DNA of 64,000 nucleotides from positions 91,279-155,278 of the forward strand of contig NZ_SMRU01000013.1 of the NCBI RefSeq assembly GCF_004354015.1. Direction: 5' to 3'. The notes under the pieces were generated by a model. The model worked only from the letters and a program-made list of their open reading frames with translations. It had not been told where the DNA came from and ran no database searches. Positions 33,877 through 42,509 of this stretch are shown piece after piece. Each line of letters begins with the position of its first letter. Position 1 is the first letter of the stretch. The position numbers and the translations under genes are program-made. Source of the DNA: Arthrobacter terricola (lineage in GTDB: Bacteria; Actinomycetota; Actinomycetes; Actinomycetales; Micrococcaceae).

Positions 33877-35796
33877 TTAGTGCATTCGGAAGCGATAGCG
33901 GCTGGGCACCGGCTCATCTGGGCAAACGTCCTTCCACAGCTCGGAGATCGCGTCTTCGCCTTCCCGGATATCCGGAATTTCCACGCCGTCGCGCAGCATG
34001 GCCGCCGCTTCGTCGCTCCGCCCGGCGCGGGCAAGGGCGAGCGCCGTGAGGAACCGGAGGCGCCCGACGTCGGACATTCCGGTAGGTGCCTCGCTCACCA
34101 AAGCGAGCGCTTGCCCGGGAAGACCGTGGCGGATGCTGAGGGTCATGGCCTCAATGAGCAGGTGGACGTTGGTGGGTTCAAGGCGGCTCACGGACGCCAG
34201 TTCGGCCAGGCCTTCGTCAACGTTGCCGGTGGTCAGCAAAGCTCGTGCCCGGCCCCGGTGGATCAAGGCGCGGGTGCGTCGGGGAATGGTGCCCGCGGCC
34301 AAGGCGGCGTCGTAGTGTGCGATTGCGGCATCTAGATTTTGGCGGGCATGTGCCATGGTGGCGAGGTGGAACAAAGCCTCCGCTCCTCCGTCGTGCTCCA
34401 ACAGCCCTTCCCAATCGCTTCCGGCGACGAAGCTCTCCGCCCCGGCAAATCCCCGCCCTTCCAGTAGCGCAAGCCAGGGCGCGGTTTCACCGCTTGTAGG
34501 ATCGCCGAAGGGCGTGCCCGCCTCATCGACCCACCCAAGCCCCGCGGCCCGACGTCGGACGCGTTCCAGAGCACCCCAAACACTCCCGTGCACCAGCATC
34601 TCCGTCGGGGCAAACGCTTGGATCCGCTTCGACTCCGCAAGGGCGTCTTCCAGCGCGGCGTCCGGGACGAGGTGTTCGAGGCGCGTGCTTGCGTGGGCGA
34701 TTGCTTCGTCCCAATCCTCGCCGTGCGAGACACCCGGATCGAGCCGGGAGTTGCCGTAGGCCTCCACCCACGTCCATTCGGCGCGGGCGGGCATGGGCCG
34801 GTGCTCCACTTGGGTCTGGGCAAGCCCGGCCTGGATCTCCGCGTACGGACCAGCGCCCGGGCTGAGCCACTCCTGCCAGCGTCTACCGCCGTCGCCCTGG
34901 CCCCAGACGAAGAGCTTCTTCCCACGCAGCAGGCTCGTGGAGAGCATCGCCAGGCCGTCGCCGTCGCGGTCAACCGCTGTGATCCAGTGACGGCGGCCGG
35001 GTTGGATGTCGAAGAAGAAATCCGCCGCGTGCGCGCTGTTGACCAGCCACGTGGAATCCTTGCCGTGATGCTCGGTGGGCCGCACGCGGGCGACGTCGGT
35101 GGTGTAGTCGCTGCCATAGGCCTCAGCGGCGGGCGCCACGACGCGGGTTTCCGGCGTCTCGGGAACAGCGGCGTTGCTCCACCAGTACATGGGAACCTCG
35201 TGGTCGTGGGGGTTCCGGATCCGCACCGCGGCGAGGAGAACGTCCGAATCCTCGGGAAGCCACATATCCACTTGGAATACGACGCCGCGGAGGCGCTCGA
35301 ATTCCCACATCCGCAAGACCTCGTGGCCCTCCGGAGTCTTGACGACGGCGGTGTGCAACGGATCACATGTGGTGGGCGAATGCCCGCGGGTGCCGATATT
35401 CCATTCGAGTCCGCCCGCGAACCACGCCTTGCGCAGCGCGATGTTGGCGAACTGCAACGTTCCGTGAGTGTGGAGGAGCTGTTTGCCAGAGGCCTTGTCG
35501 AAGAGTTCCCAAAGCCGTCCGCCCAAGGTGGGCAGGACAACCGCGCGCAGCTTGCTGTTCTCAAGCACGACGGCGGGTACCTCGTGGGTGGTCCGCACCC
35601 GCGAGTAACCGTCCTGTATCAGATACGGAAAGACGTTCGGCACTTGGCCGTAACGGGCCGCGGCCTGCAATTCCTCCGGCACGCCTTCGCCGATCCTGTA
35701 GGGCTGGTTGAGCTCCGCGTCGACCACGGGAAGAGGATTGGTGGGGCCGAGCTCGGCCATGTTCAACGCGATGGTGCGGTATGTCAGGTTTTGCAA
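33877..35796 (-). CDS. DUF5107 domain protein with TPR-like tail
   Basis: Soluble protein of 639 residues. Residues about 1-360 are DUF5107, a galactose-mutarotase-like beta-sandwich (YSRVRTTHEVPAVVLENSKLRAVVLPTLGGRLWEL, the GGLEWNIGTRGHSPTTC motif and EWELPEDSDVLL-like strands). The C-terminal third is helical with TPR-like repeats (RALIHRGRARALLTTGNVDEGL). Such proteins occur in actinobacterial carbohydrate loci and are suspected sugar-processing enzymes. The start is TTG, supported by AGGAGG seven bases upstream. A long palindrome lies in the leader. The adjacent genes are not sugar genes, so the substrate is unknown. Confidence 0.8.
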   Translation of the reverse strand: MQNLTYRTIALNMAELGPTNPLPVVDAELNQPYRIGEGVPEELQAAARYGQVPNVFPYLIQDGYSRVRTTHEVPAVVLENSKLRAVVLPTLGGRLWELFDKASGKQLLHTHGTLQFANIALRKAWFAGGLEWNIGTRGHSPTTCDPLHTAVVKTPEGHEVLRMWEFERLRGVVFQVDMWLPEDSDVLLAAVRIRNPHDHEVPMYWWSNAAVPETPETRVVAPAAEAYGSDYTTDVARVRPTEHHGKDSTWLVNSAHAADFFFDIQPGRRHWITAVDRDGDGLAMLSTSLLRGKKLFVWGQGDGGRRWQEWLSPGAGPYAEIQAGLAQTQVEHRPMPARAEWTWVEAYGNSRLDPGVSHGEDWDEAIAHASTRLEHLVPDAALEDALAESKRIQAFAPTEMLVHGSVWGALERVRRRAAGLGWVDEAGTPFGDPTSGETAPWLALLEGRGFAGAESFVAGSDWEGLLEHDGGAEALFHLATMAHARQNLDAAIAHYDAALAAGTIPRRTRALIHRGRARALLTTGNVDEGLAELASVSRLEPTNVHLLIEAMTLSIRHGLPGQALALVSEAPTGMSDVGRLRFLTALALARAGRSDEAAAMLRDGVEIPDIREGEDAISELWKDVCPDEPVPSRYRFRMH

Positions 35797-35818
35797 GGTA
35801 TTGCCTCCTGAATGGCTG

Positions 35819-35881
35819 GAGTTTGTGTACAGGTGATGCCCTTAAGAGGGGTTCTAGAGGGCATTACCTGTACACAAACTC
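35819..35881 (-). promoter_or_regulatory. 23-bp palindrome in the leader of the DUF5107 gene
   Basis: Arms 35819-35841 and 35859-35881 pair over 23 bases with a single G-T, around a 17-base loop. The outer part is GTTTGTGTACA/TGTACACAAAC. It starts three bases after the thioesterase stop and ends about 22 bases before the DUF5107 start, so it may terminate the first, control the second, or both. It is more symmetrical than a typical terminator. Confidence 0.55.
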
Positions 35882-35884
35882 GGA

Positions 35885-36301
35885 TCACGCTTGGTAGGGA
35901 GCCAGCTGTTCCTTTTGCTCCGGGGTGAGCCGGCGGACCCGGCCCGTGGACTCGTCCACGAAGGCCAGGTGGGTGCTGGCTTTGACGCAGTCCTGGCCGG
36001 TGACCGGATCCTTGATGACGTAGTGCAGGTCGAAACTGGCCCCCTTCACGGCCCCCACCCAGATTTCCACCGTTGCCGGGATGTTGCGGTATTCCAAGGT
36101 GCGGACGTACCTGACCTTGTGCTCCACCACAAGGGTCATGACGCCCTCTCCAACATCGTTGAAAATGGAGACCGGAGGCTCAACTCCGGGAAGGCCCGCC
36201 CCGCTCGGCGGACCGAAAGCGGCAATACGGGCTTCCTCCAGCATGCGGACTATCTGGACGTTGTTGATGTGCCCGTACGCGTCCATGTCGCCCCAACGCA
36301 T
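35885..36301 (-). CDS. Acyl-CoA thioesterase (hotdog fold, 4HBT)
   Basis: Protein of 138 residues of the 4-hydroxybenzoyl-CoA thioesterase type. It carries the catalytic opening RWGDMDAYGHINNVQIVRMLEEAR (Asp and His-Asn in the usual place), then a VEHKVRYVRTLEYR strand and a CVKASTHLAFVD strand. It hydrolyses an acyl-CoA; the acyl group is unknown. The frame stays open upstream of the ATG and encodes the family-typical ISVQVPM, so translation may begin a few codons earlier, with a rare CTG. It follows the ABC exporter genes by 38 bases and is likely transcribed with them. Confidence 0.85.
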   Translation of the reverse strand: MRWGDMDAYGHINNVQIVRMLEEARIAAFGPPSGAGLPGVEPPVSIFNDVGEGVMTLVVEHKVRYVRTLEYRNIPATVEIWVGAVKGASFDLHYVIKDPVTGQDCVKASTHLAFVDESTGRVRRLTPEQKEQLAPYQA

Positions 36302-36339
36302 GGGGACCTGGACGGAAATCGGGCCGACGTGGTGCGCGC

Positions 36340-38445
36340 TCAGCTGTGCACCGCCGTCGAATCGTCCACCGCGACCTCTTCCGCGTCCTCACCGGCAAAC
36401 TGGGACATGTACAGGCGGTAGTACGCCCCTTGCAATGCGAGCAGTTCGTTGTGGTTGCCCTGCTCCACGATGCTGCCGTTTTCCATCACGAGGATTGTGT
36501 CGGCATCGCGGATGGTGGACAAGCGGTGGGCGATGACGAAGCTCGTGCGGTCCGTGCGCAGGGCTGCCATCGCCTTCTGCAGCAACAACTCGGTACGGGT
36601 GTCCACGGAGCTCGTGGCCTCGTCCAGGATCAACAGCGATGGGTCGGAAACGAACGCCCGGGCAATGGTGATGAGCTGCTTCTCACCCGCACTGACGTTG
36701 TTGCCTTCTTCGTCGATGATCGTCTGGTAACCATCCGGCAACGCACGGACGAAGCGGTCCACATAGGTGGCCTTGGCGGCCTCCATGATCTGCTCCTCGG
36801 TGGCGTCGAGGTTTCCGTACTTGATGTTGTCGTAGATAGTGCCGCCGAACAACCAAGCGTCCTGGAGCACCATACCCACCTTCGAGCGGAGCTCCGAGCG
36901 GCTCAGCTCCTTGATGTCCACCCCGTCCAAGGTGATGCGGCCCGAGTTGAGCTCGTAGAAGCGCATCACCAGGTTGACCAGGGTGGTCTTGCCGGCGCCC
37001 GTCGGGCCAACGATGGCTACTGTGTGGCCCGGCTCGGCGCTGAGGGACAAGTTCTCGATGAGCGGCTTGTCCGCGACGTAGCTGAAGGAAACGTTCTCGA
37101 ATTCGACGTGACCATCCGTGCGCGGCGGCAAGTGCTTGGCAGCGTTCTCCGGAGTTTCTTCCTCCGCGTCCAGGAACTCGAATACGCGTTCAGCCGAGGC
37201 GACACCGGACTGCAGCATGTTGGCCATGCCCGCGATCTGGCCCAATGGCTGGGTGAACTCACGCGAGTACTGGATGAACGCGGTGGCATCGCCGAGGCTC
37301 ATGGATCCCGAAGCCACGCGCAAACCACCGACAACCGCGATGCCCACATAGCTGAGGTAGGACACGAAGTTCATGGCCGGGAAGATGATGCCGGAAACGA
37401 ACTGGGCTCCGAAGGATGCCTTGTAGAGGGCCTCGTTGCGTTCGTCGAAGCGCTCAAGCATGTCCGCATCGCGTCCGAAGACTTTCACGAGCTCATGGCC
37501 GGAGAACGATTCCTCGATCTGGCCATTGAGCGTTCCGGTGTTCTTCCACTGCGCCGCGAAGAGCTTCTGGCTGCGCGCTCCGATGACACCTGCAAGGACA
37601 CCGGAGAGGGGCAGGGCGACCAATGCGATCAGGGCAAGTTGCCAGGACACGATGAACATCATGACGGTGATGCCCAGGACGGTCAGCACGGAGCTCACAA
37701 GCTGGGCGAACGCCTGCTGAAGCCCTTGCTGGACGTTGTCGACGTCGTTGGTCACGCGGGAAAGGATGTCGCCGCGCTGGCGGGTGTCGAAGTAGTTCAA
37801 CGGCAGGCGGTTGAGCTTCGTCTGGACGTCATTGCGGAGGCGGTTGATGACCTTCATGACGATCTTGTTCAGGATGTAGCCCTGGGCCCACAGGAAGATG
37901 TTGGCCACGAAGTACATCAAGAGGACGATCGAGATCAGGAACGTCAGCTTGGAGAAGTTGATCCCGTTGGTGAGTTCCATCTTGGACACCATGTCCGCGA
38001 AGTTGTTCTGTCCCGCTTGGCGAAGGCCCTCGGCGAAGGCTGCCTGGCTGACGCCGGGTGGCAGTTGCTTGCCCATCACGCCGCCGAAGATGACGTCCAT
38101 GGCGCTACCCAGGATTTTCGGCGCGATGACGTTCAGGACCACCGAAACCACCACGAGGCCGATCACGACAATCACGGCCGCGGCCTCGGGCTTCAGCAGG
38201 CCCAGGAGCCGCTTGGCCGACGGACCGAACGCCTTGGCCTTCTTCGCGGGCAGGTTGCCGAACATGCCGCCGTCGGCTTCGCCGGGAGTGTATTCGACGT
38301 CTTCGACGTCGTCATCGTCCGCCACGGCAACGGCGACTGCGGCTTCCGCGTCCTTCGCATCCGCCGATTCTTTGGCTGCCCGGGCGGCCTTGGCTGCTTC
38401 GGCCTTCGCCGCCCAACCGCGCTTTTGCTGATTCTGCTCGCTCAT
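36340..38445 (-). CDS. Heterodimeric ABC exporter, subunit with extended N-terminus
   Basis: ABC exporter half-transporter of 701 residues. An Ala/Lys/Asp-rich cytoplasmic tail of about 75 residues precedes six membrane segments and the ATPase domain. Walker A GPTGAGKTTL (~480) and Walker B LLILDEATSSVD (~605) with its catalytic Glu are intact, and the H-loop IAHRLS is present. The signature is degenerate: NVSAGEKQL (~583) instead of LSGGQ. Its partner has the complementary defect, as in LmrCD/TmrAB-type heterodimers with one catalytic and one degenerate site. The genes overlap by four bases (ATGA). Export of drugs or lipids is likely, but the substrate is unknown. Confidence 0.9.
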   Translation of the reverse strand: MSEQNQQKRGWAAKAEAAKAARAAKESADAKDAEAAVAVAVADDDDVEDVEYTPGEADGGMFGNLPAKKAKAFGPSAKRLLGLLKPEAAAVIVVIGLVVVSVVLNVIAPKILGSAMDVIFGGVMGKQLPPGVSQAAFAEGLRQAGQNNFADMVSKMELTNGINFSKLTFLISIVLLMYFVANIFLWAQGYILNKIVMKVINRLRNDVQTKLNRLPLNYFDTRQRGDILSRVTNDVDNVQQGLQQAFAQLVSSVLTVLGITVMMFIVSWQLALIALVALPLSGVLAGVIGARSQKLFAAQWKNTGTLNGQIEESFSGHELVKVFGRDADMLERFDERNEALYKASFGAQFVSGIIFPAMNFVSYLSYVGIAVVGGLRVASGSMSLGDATAFIQYSREFTQPLGQIAGMANMLQSGVASAERVFEFLDAEEETPENAAKHLPPRTDGHVEFENVSFSYVADKPLIENLSLSAEPGHTVAIVGPTGAGKTTLVNLVMRFYELNSGRITLDGVDIKELSRSELRSKVGMVLQDAWLFGGTIYDNIKYGNLDATEEQIMEAAKATYVDRFVRALPDGYQTIIDEEGNNVSAGEKQLITIARAFVSDPSLLILDEATSSVDTRTELLLQKAMAALRTDRTSFVIAHRLSTIRDADTILVMENGSIVEQGNHNELLALQGAYYRLYMSQFAGEDAEEVAVDDSTAVHS

Positions 38446-40181
38446 GCCACTTCCTCCGCGGTCAGCTGGGACCCCACGATCTCCTGGTACGTCGGTGACG
38501 TTTCGAGGAGTTCATCATGGGTGCCGCGATCGACGATTCTGCCGTTGTCCAGGACGAGGATCTGGTCCGCATCCGCGATGGTCGAGACGCGCTGGGCCAC
38601 GATAATGACCGTGGCATCGCGGGTCTTTTCCTTCAGTGCCCTCCGAAGCCGGGCATCGGTTGCAACGTCCAAGGCAGAGAAGGAATCGTCGAACAGGTAG
38701 ACCTTGGGTTGGGTCACCAGCGCCCGGGCGATGCAGAGGCGCTGCCGCTGGCCGCCGGAGACGTTGGTTCCACCCTGTGCGACGCGGCGGTTCAGGCCGG
38801 AAGACTTTTCCAGGACGAAGTCCTTGGCTTGGGCCGTTTCCAACGCGTCCCAGAGTTCCTGCTCCGTGGCCCCGGTCTTGCCGAAGCGGAGGTTGTGTTC
38901 GATGGTTCCCGAGAACAAATAGGGTTTCTGGGGAACGGTGGCCACCCGGCTGGTGATTTCGTCGCGATCCAGGCTGGTGACCGGAACGCCGTCGAGCAGT
39001 ACTTCACCGGACGCGACGTCGTAGAGCCGCGGCAGGAGCGAAACCAAGGTGGTCTTGCCAGCACCCGTGGAACCGATGATCGCGAGGGTTTGGCCCGGTT
39101 CAGCAGAGAAGGAAATGTTGCTCAAGACGGGAGCTTCAGCGCCCGGGTATTTGAAGGTGACATCGCGGAATTCCACGCGGCCCTTCTTTTCCGCGGGCGC
39201 AATGGGCGCCTTCGGATCGTGAATGGAGGGTTCGACGTCGAGGACCTCGCCAATGCGGTCCGCGCACACGGAGGCGCGCGGAATCATCATGGCCATGAAA
39301 GTGCCCATCATGACGGCCATGAGGATCTGCAGGAGGTACTGGAGGAAAGCCGTCAAGGAACCCACCTGCATGTTGCCGGCGTCGACCCTCTGGCCACCGA
39401 ACCACAGCACCGCGGCCGTGGAGAGGTGCAGGATCATACCGATCGCCGGGAACATCAAGACGAACAGGTTGCCGATCTTGACCGACACCATGGTGAGGTC
39501 CTTGTTGGCGTCGCCGAAGCGCTTGGCCTCGTACGGTTCGCGCACGAAGGCACGGACCACGCGGATACCGATGATCTGCTCGCGCAGCACGCCGTTGATG
39601 GCGTCGATCTTCTTCTGCATGGAGCGGAAGAGCGGCATCAGCCTGACCACGAGGTAGCCGACCACAGCCACCAGGAGCGGGACGGATACCCACACCAGCC
39701 ACGAGAGGCTGAGGTCTTCGCGGAGGGCCATGATGATGCCGCCGACGCACATGATGGGGGTGGACACCATGAAGTTCAGGCCCATCAGCATGAGCATCTG
39801 CACCTGCTGGACATCGTTGGTGCCACGGGTAATCAGGGTGGGGGCGCCGAAGCTGTTGACGTCCTTGGCCGAGAAGCTGCTGACCTTGCGGAAGACGTCC
39901 CGGCGGAGGTCGCGGCCCATGGCCATGGCCACACGGGAGCCGAAGTACACCCCGGCGATGGCGGCCACGACCTGGCCGAACGCGACCGCAAGCATCAGGG
40001 CACCGGTCTGCCAGATGTAGTTGGTGTCGCCCCGGGAGACACCCTCGTCGATGATTTTGGCGTTAAGGCTAGGAAGGTAGAGGGTTGCGATGGTGGACGC
40101 CAATTGGAAAACAATGACGGCCAGTATCTGTGGCAAATACGGCTTGGAATAGCGCCGTATCAGGGTGACAAGCATGCCCAC
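38442..40181 (-). CDS. Heterodimeric ABC exporter, subunit with degenerate Walker B
   Basis: Half-transporter of 579 residues: six membrane segments, then the ATPase. Walker A GSTGAGKTTL (~370) and signature NVSGGQRQR (~472) are canonical. Walker B ends LFDDSFSALD (~496), with Asp replacing the catalytic Glu, and the H-loop reads VAQRVSTI (~527), with Gln replacing His. This is the usual pattern for the degenerate-site member of a heterodimer. AAGGA precedes the ATG. It is the first gene of the operon and is translationally coupled to the next. Tandem CGCACTCTAA repeats lie just upstream and may be a repressor site. Confidence 0.9.
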   Translation of the reverse strand: MGMLVTLIRRYSKPYLPQILAVIVFQLASTIATLYLPSLNAKIIDEGVSRGDTNYIWQTGALMLAVAFGQVVAAIAGVYFGSRVAMAMGRDLRRDVFRKVSSFSAKDVNSFGAPTLITRGTNDVQQVQMLMLMGLNFMVSTPIMCVGGIIMALREDLSLSWLVWVSVPLLVAVVGYLVVRLMPLFRSMQKKIDAINGVLREQIIGIRVVRAFVREPYEAKRFGDANKDLTMVSVKIGNLFVLMFPAIGMILHLSTAAVLWFGGQRVDAGNMQVGSLTAFLQYLLQILMAVMMGTFMAMMIPRASVCADRIGEVLDVEPSIHDPKAPIAPAEKKGRVEFRDVTFKYPGAEAPVLSNISFSAEPGQTLAIIGSTGAGKTTLVSLLPRLYDVASGEVLLDGVPVTSLDRDEITSRVATVPQKPYLFSGTIEHNLRFGKTGATEQELWDALETAQAKDFVLEKSSGLNRRVAQGGTNVSGGQRQRLCIARALVTQPKVYLFDDSFSALDVATDARLRRALKEKTRDATVIIVAQRVSTIADADQILVLDNGRIVDRGTHDELLETSPTYQEIVGSQLTAEEVA

Positions 40182-40191
40182 GGATCCTTAG

Positions 40192-40214
40192 TTAGAGTGC
40201 GAGTTTAGAGTGCG
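40192..40214 (-). promoter_or_regulatory. Tandem repeat CGCACTCTAA upstream of the ABC exporter operon
   Basis: The 10-mer CGCACTCTAA (minus strand) occurs twice with a 13-base period (40192-40201 and 40205-40214), ending about 10 bases before the exporter start codon. The place suits a repressor or activator site. No adjacent regulator gene is on hand. Confidence 0.4.
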
Positions 40215-40369
40215 CGAATGAGTGAGAACCAACGAGTAATACAGATAGCAGGAGGCACTGACAGTATTAGCCCCTCAACTGTACGAAATCCCCTGCCCCA
40301 ACAGAATACTGATAGCCAAATATCATCCGGGCGGCGTATTTTGGCCCGCGCGTTGCCTCCATGCAGCAG

Positions 40370-40403
40370 TGCGGGCGGGCCGGATGATCCCGACCCGCCC
40401 GCA
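40370..40403 (-). terminator. Terminator after the MFS gene
   Basis: TGCGGGCGGG (40370-40379) pairs with CCCGCCCGCA (40394-40403) around a 14-base loop, 35 bases after the stop of the MFS gene. Very GC-rich and without a T-run. Confidence 0.6.
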
Positions 40404-40437
40404 AATCCGTGGCTAACTCACGTTCAAGCCAGCTCGG

Positions 40438-42498
40438 CTAGCCCGCGTGCCGTCCCACTTCCCTGGAGTGGATGCCGGCTCCAGCAGTGTTTGGCGCGTC
40501 CCCTGCGATGAGCATGAGGGCCGCCCGTTCCTGGCGACGGCGTTCCCGCTTAAGTTCCTTGTGCAAGGCAGCCAGTTCCGCGGCGGTCCTGGACTGCTCC
40601 ACAGCGATGGTTTGCTGTTCCTGGATGCGCTCCTGGAGTTCACGCTGCGAGCGGCTCAACTGCAGTTGCTGTTCGGCGAGCAAACGCTGGGTCCGGGCCA
40701 ACGATTCCTGGACGTCCCGCAAGCCGGCTGCGGGATCGGGCCGTTCCTGCGTCAGGATCCGGGCGAACTCGAGATCGAGGTCGTCATGTTCCTTGGCGGC
40801 CGCCGCAAGCGCACGCTTGGCACCCAGGCTAGTGCCGCCGTCGTCGACTGGTTCGGTCAGTTCATCAGAACCGATAATCGGCATGGAGGCGGTGTCCAAG
40901 GACATCGCTGCCTCGGCTGACGCGTTTGCCAGCAGTTCCCGCTCAGGCGAAGCGTCCACGGTCTTCCGCAGCGGCACTTCCTTGATGAAGAGCACCGCGA
41001 GGAAAGCGACCAGAGCGATGATCGCGGAGATCATGAAGATCTGTGCAGTGGCGTCGCCGTAGGCGGCACGCATGATGTCACGGATGGGAGCAGGGAGATC
41101 GGTCAGGTCCATGCTCGCGTCGCTGGATCCGCCCTTCACCGGGATGTGCGCCGCTGCCAGGCCTTGCGTGACAAGGTCCGTGACGTGGTTCGACATCACC
41201 GCACCAAGCACAGCCACGCCGATTGCGCCGCCGAAGGAGCGGAAGAACGCCACGGACGCACTGGCGGTGCCGATGTCCTTAGCCTGGACGGTGTTCTGCA
41301 CGGCAAGGACGAGGTTCTGCATGAGCAAGCCAAGGCCAAGGCCGAAAATCGCCGTGTAGATGCAGGTGACCCAGAGTTCAGTGGTGTGGTCGATGGTGCC
41401 CGTGAAGGCAAGGCCGCCAGCCAATAGCACGGTGCCTGCGAGGAGGAACCTCTTCCATTTGCCGAAGCGGCTGATGAGCTGTCCCGAAACCACGGAGCCC
41501 GTCAGGTTGCCGGCGATCATCGGCAGCGTCAGCAGGCCTGCCTCGGTAGGCGTGGCTCCACGGGCCACCTGGAAGTACTGGCCGAGGAACGTGGACGAGC
41601 TGAACATCGCGATGCCGACTGCCACCGAGGCGAGGATCGCGAGGGCGGTGGTGCGCTCGGAGATGATCTTCAGCGGAATGATCGGCTGCGCGACCTTGGA
41701 TTCGACCAGCACCAGCAGGGCGAGCAGCAGCACGCCTCCGCCGACCATGACGGCGGTCTGCCAGGACATCCAGTCATAGTAGTCCGGGTTGCCGGCGAAG
41801 GACACCCAGATGAGGAGCAGGCTGACACCTGATGTCAGCAGCACGGAGCCGAGCCAGTCAATCTTGGCCGGACGCTTGACGTGCTGGATCTTGAGGGTCG
41901 CCTGGAGCAGGATGAGCGCGACGACGGCGAGCGGCACGCAGACGAAGAACGTCCAGCGCCAGCCGAGGGGGCTGTCCACGATGAATCCGCCCAGGAGCGG
42001 TCCGCCCGCGGTGCCCACTGCCATGACGGCGCCCATGTATCCCGAGTACTTTCCACGGTCACGCGGCGGAATCATGGTGCCGATGATGGCCTGGGCCAAG
42101 GCCGTGAGGCCACCAAGCGCAATGCCCTGGATGACGCGTGCGGTCAGGAGGAAGGGAATGCTCTGGGAGAAGCCGGCCATGACCGAGCCTGCCACGAAGA
42201 CCACGATGCTCAGCTGGACCAGGAGCTTCTTGTCGAAGAGGTCAGCCAGCTTGCCCCAGATGGGCGTGGTGGCCGCGTTGGCGAGCAGCGCGGCGGTAAT
42301 GACCCAGGCGAAATCGGTCTGCGTTCCGTGGAGGTCGGACATGATGGTCGGCAGGGCGTTGGAAACAATCGTACTGCTCAGGATCGCCGTGAAGAACGCC
42401 GCGAGGAGCCCGGTCAGGGCCTCCATGATTTGCCTGTGCGACATCGGCGCGTTGGGTGCCGCCACCGGCGTCGTGCCTTCAAGGGTTCGGGTTGCCAT
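40438..42498 (-). CDS. EmrB/QacA-type MFS exporter with coiled-coil tail
   Basis: Membrane exporter of 686 residues. The 14-helix DHA2 core spans about residues 20-510: FTAILSSTIVSNALPTIMSDL in helix 1, GKLADLFDKK in loop 2-3, ARVIQGIALGGLTALAQAII, and GWRWTFFVCVPLAVV. A cytoplasmic tail of about 170 residues follows, ending in a Gln/Glu/Arg-rich coiled coil (LLAEQQLQLSRSQRELQERI). Tails of this length are unusual and may bind another protein or the nucleoid. The ATG at 42498 is supported by TTAGGAG; the longer frame upstream overlaps marR and is not coding. It lies 11 bases after marR in one operon, so MarR probably controls it. Confidence 0.9.
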   Translation of the reverse strand: MATRTLEGTTPVAAPNAPMSHRQIMEALTGLLAAFFTAILSSTIVSNALPTIMSDLHGTQTDFAWVITAALLANAATTPIWGKLADLFDKKLLVQLSIVVFVAGSVMAGFSQSIPFLLTARVIQGIALGGLTALAQAIIGTMIPPRDRGKYSGYMGAVMAVGTAGGPLLGGFIVDSPLGWRWTFFVCVPLAVVALILLQATLKIQHVKRPAKIDWLGSVLLTSGVSLLLIWVSFAGNPDYYDWMSWQTAVMVGGGVLLLALLVLVESKVAQPIIPLKIISERTTALAILASVAVGIAMFSSSTFLGQYFQVARGATPTEAGLLTLPMIAGNLTGSVVSGQLISRFGKWKRFLLAGTVLLAGGLAFTGTIDHTTELWVTCIYTAIFGLGLGLLMQNLVLAVQNTVQAKDIGTASASVAFFRSFGGAIGVAVLGAVMSNHVTDLVTQGLAAAHIPVKGGSSDASMDLTDLPAPIRDIMRAAYGDATAQIFMISAIIALVAFLAVLFIKEVPLRKTVDASPERELLANASAEAAMSLDTASMPIIGSDELTEPVDDGGTSLGAKRALAAAAKEHDDLDLEFARILTQERPDPAAGLRDVQESLARTQRLLAEQQLQLSRSQRELQERIQEQQTIAVEQSRTAAELAALHKELKRERRRQERAALMLIAGDAPNTAGAGIHSREVGRHAG

Positions 42499-42509
42499 AG
42501 GTGCTGCTC

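Noticed and set aside
23031..34000. The accessory region as an integrated genomic island
   Set aside because: I looked for flanking tRNA genes, direct repeats and an integrase and found none, so island status cannot be claimed from this window.
36346..40208. Two long plus-strand frames (784 and 563 codons) across the ABC exporter genes
   Set aside because: They are antisense to two unmistakable ABC exporter subunits, and their composition (His/Asp/Val/Leu-rich) is typical of the reverse frame of GC-rich genes.
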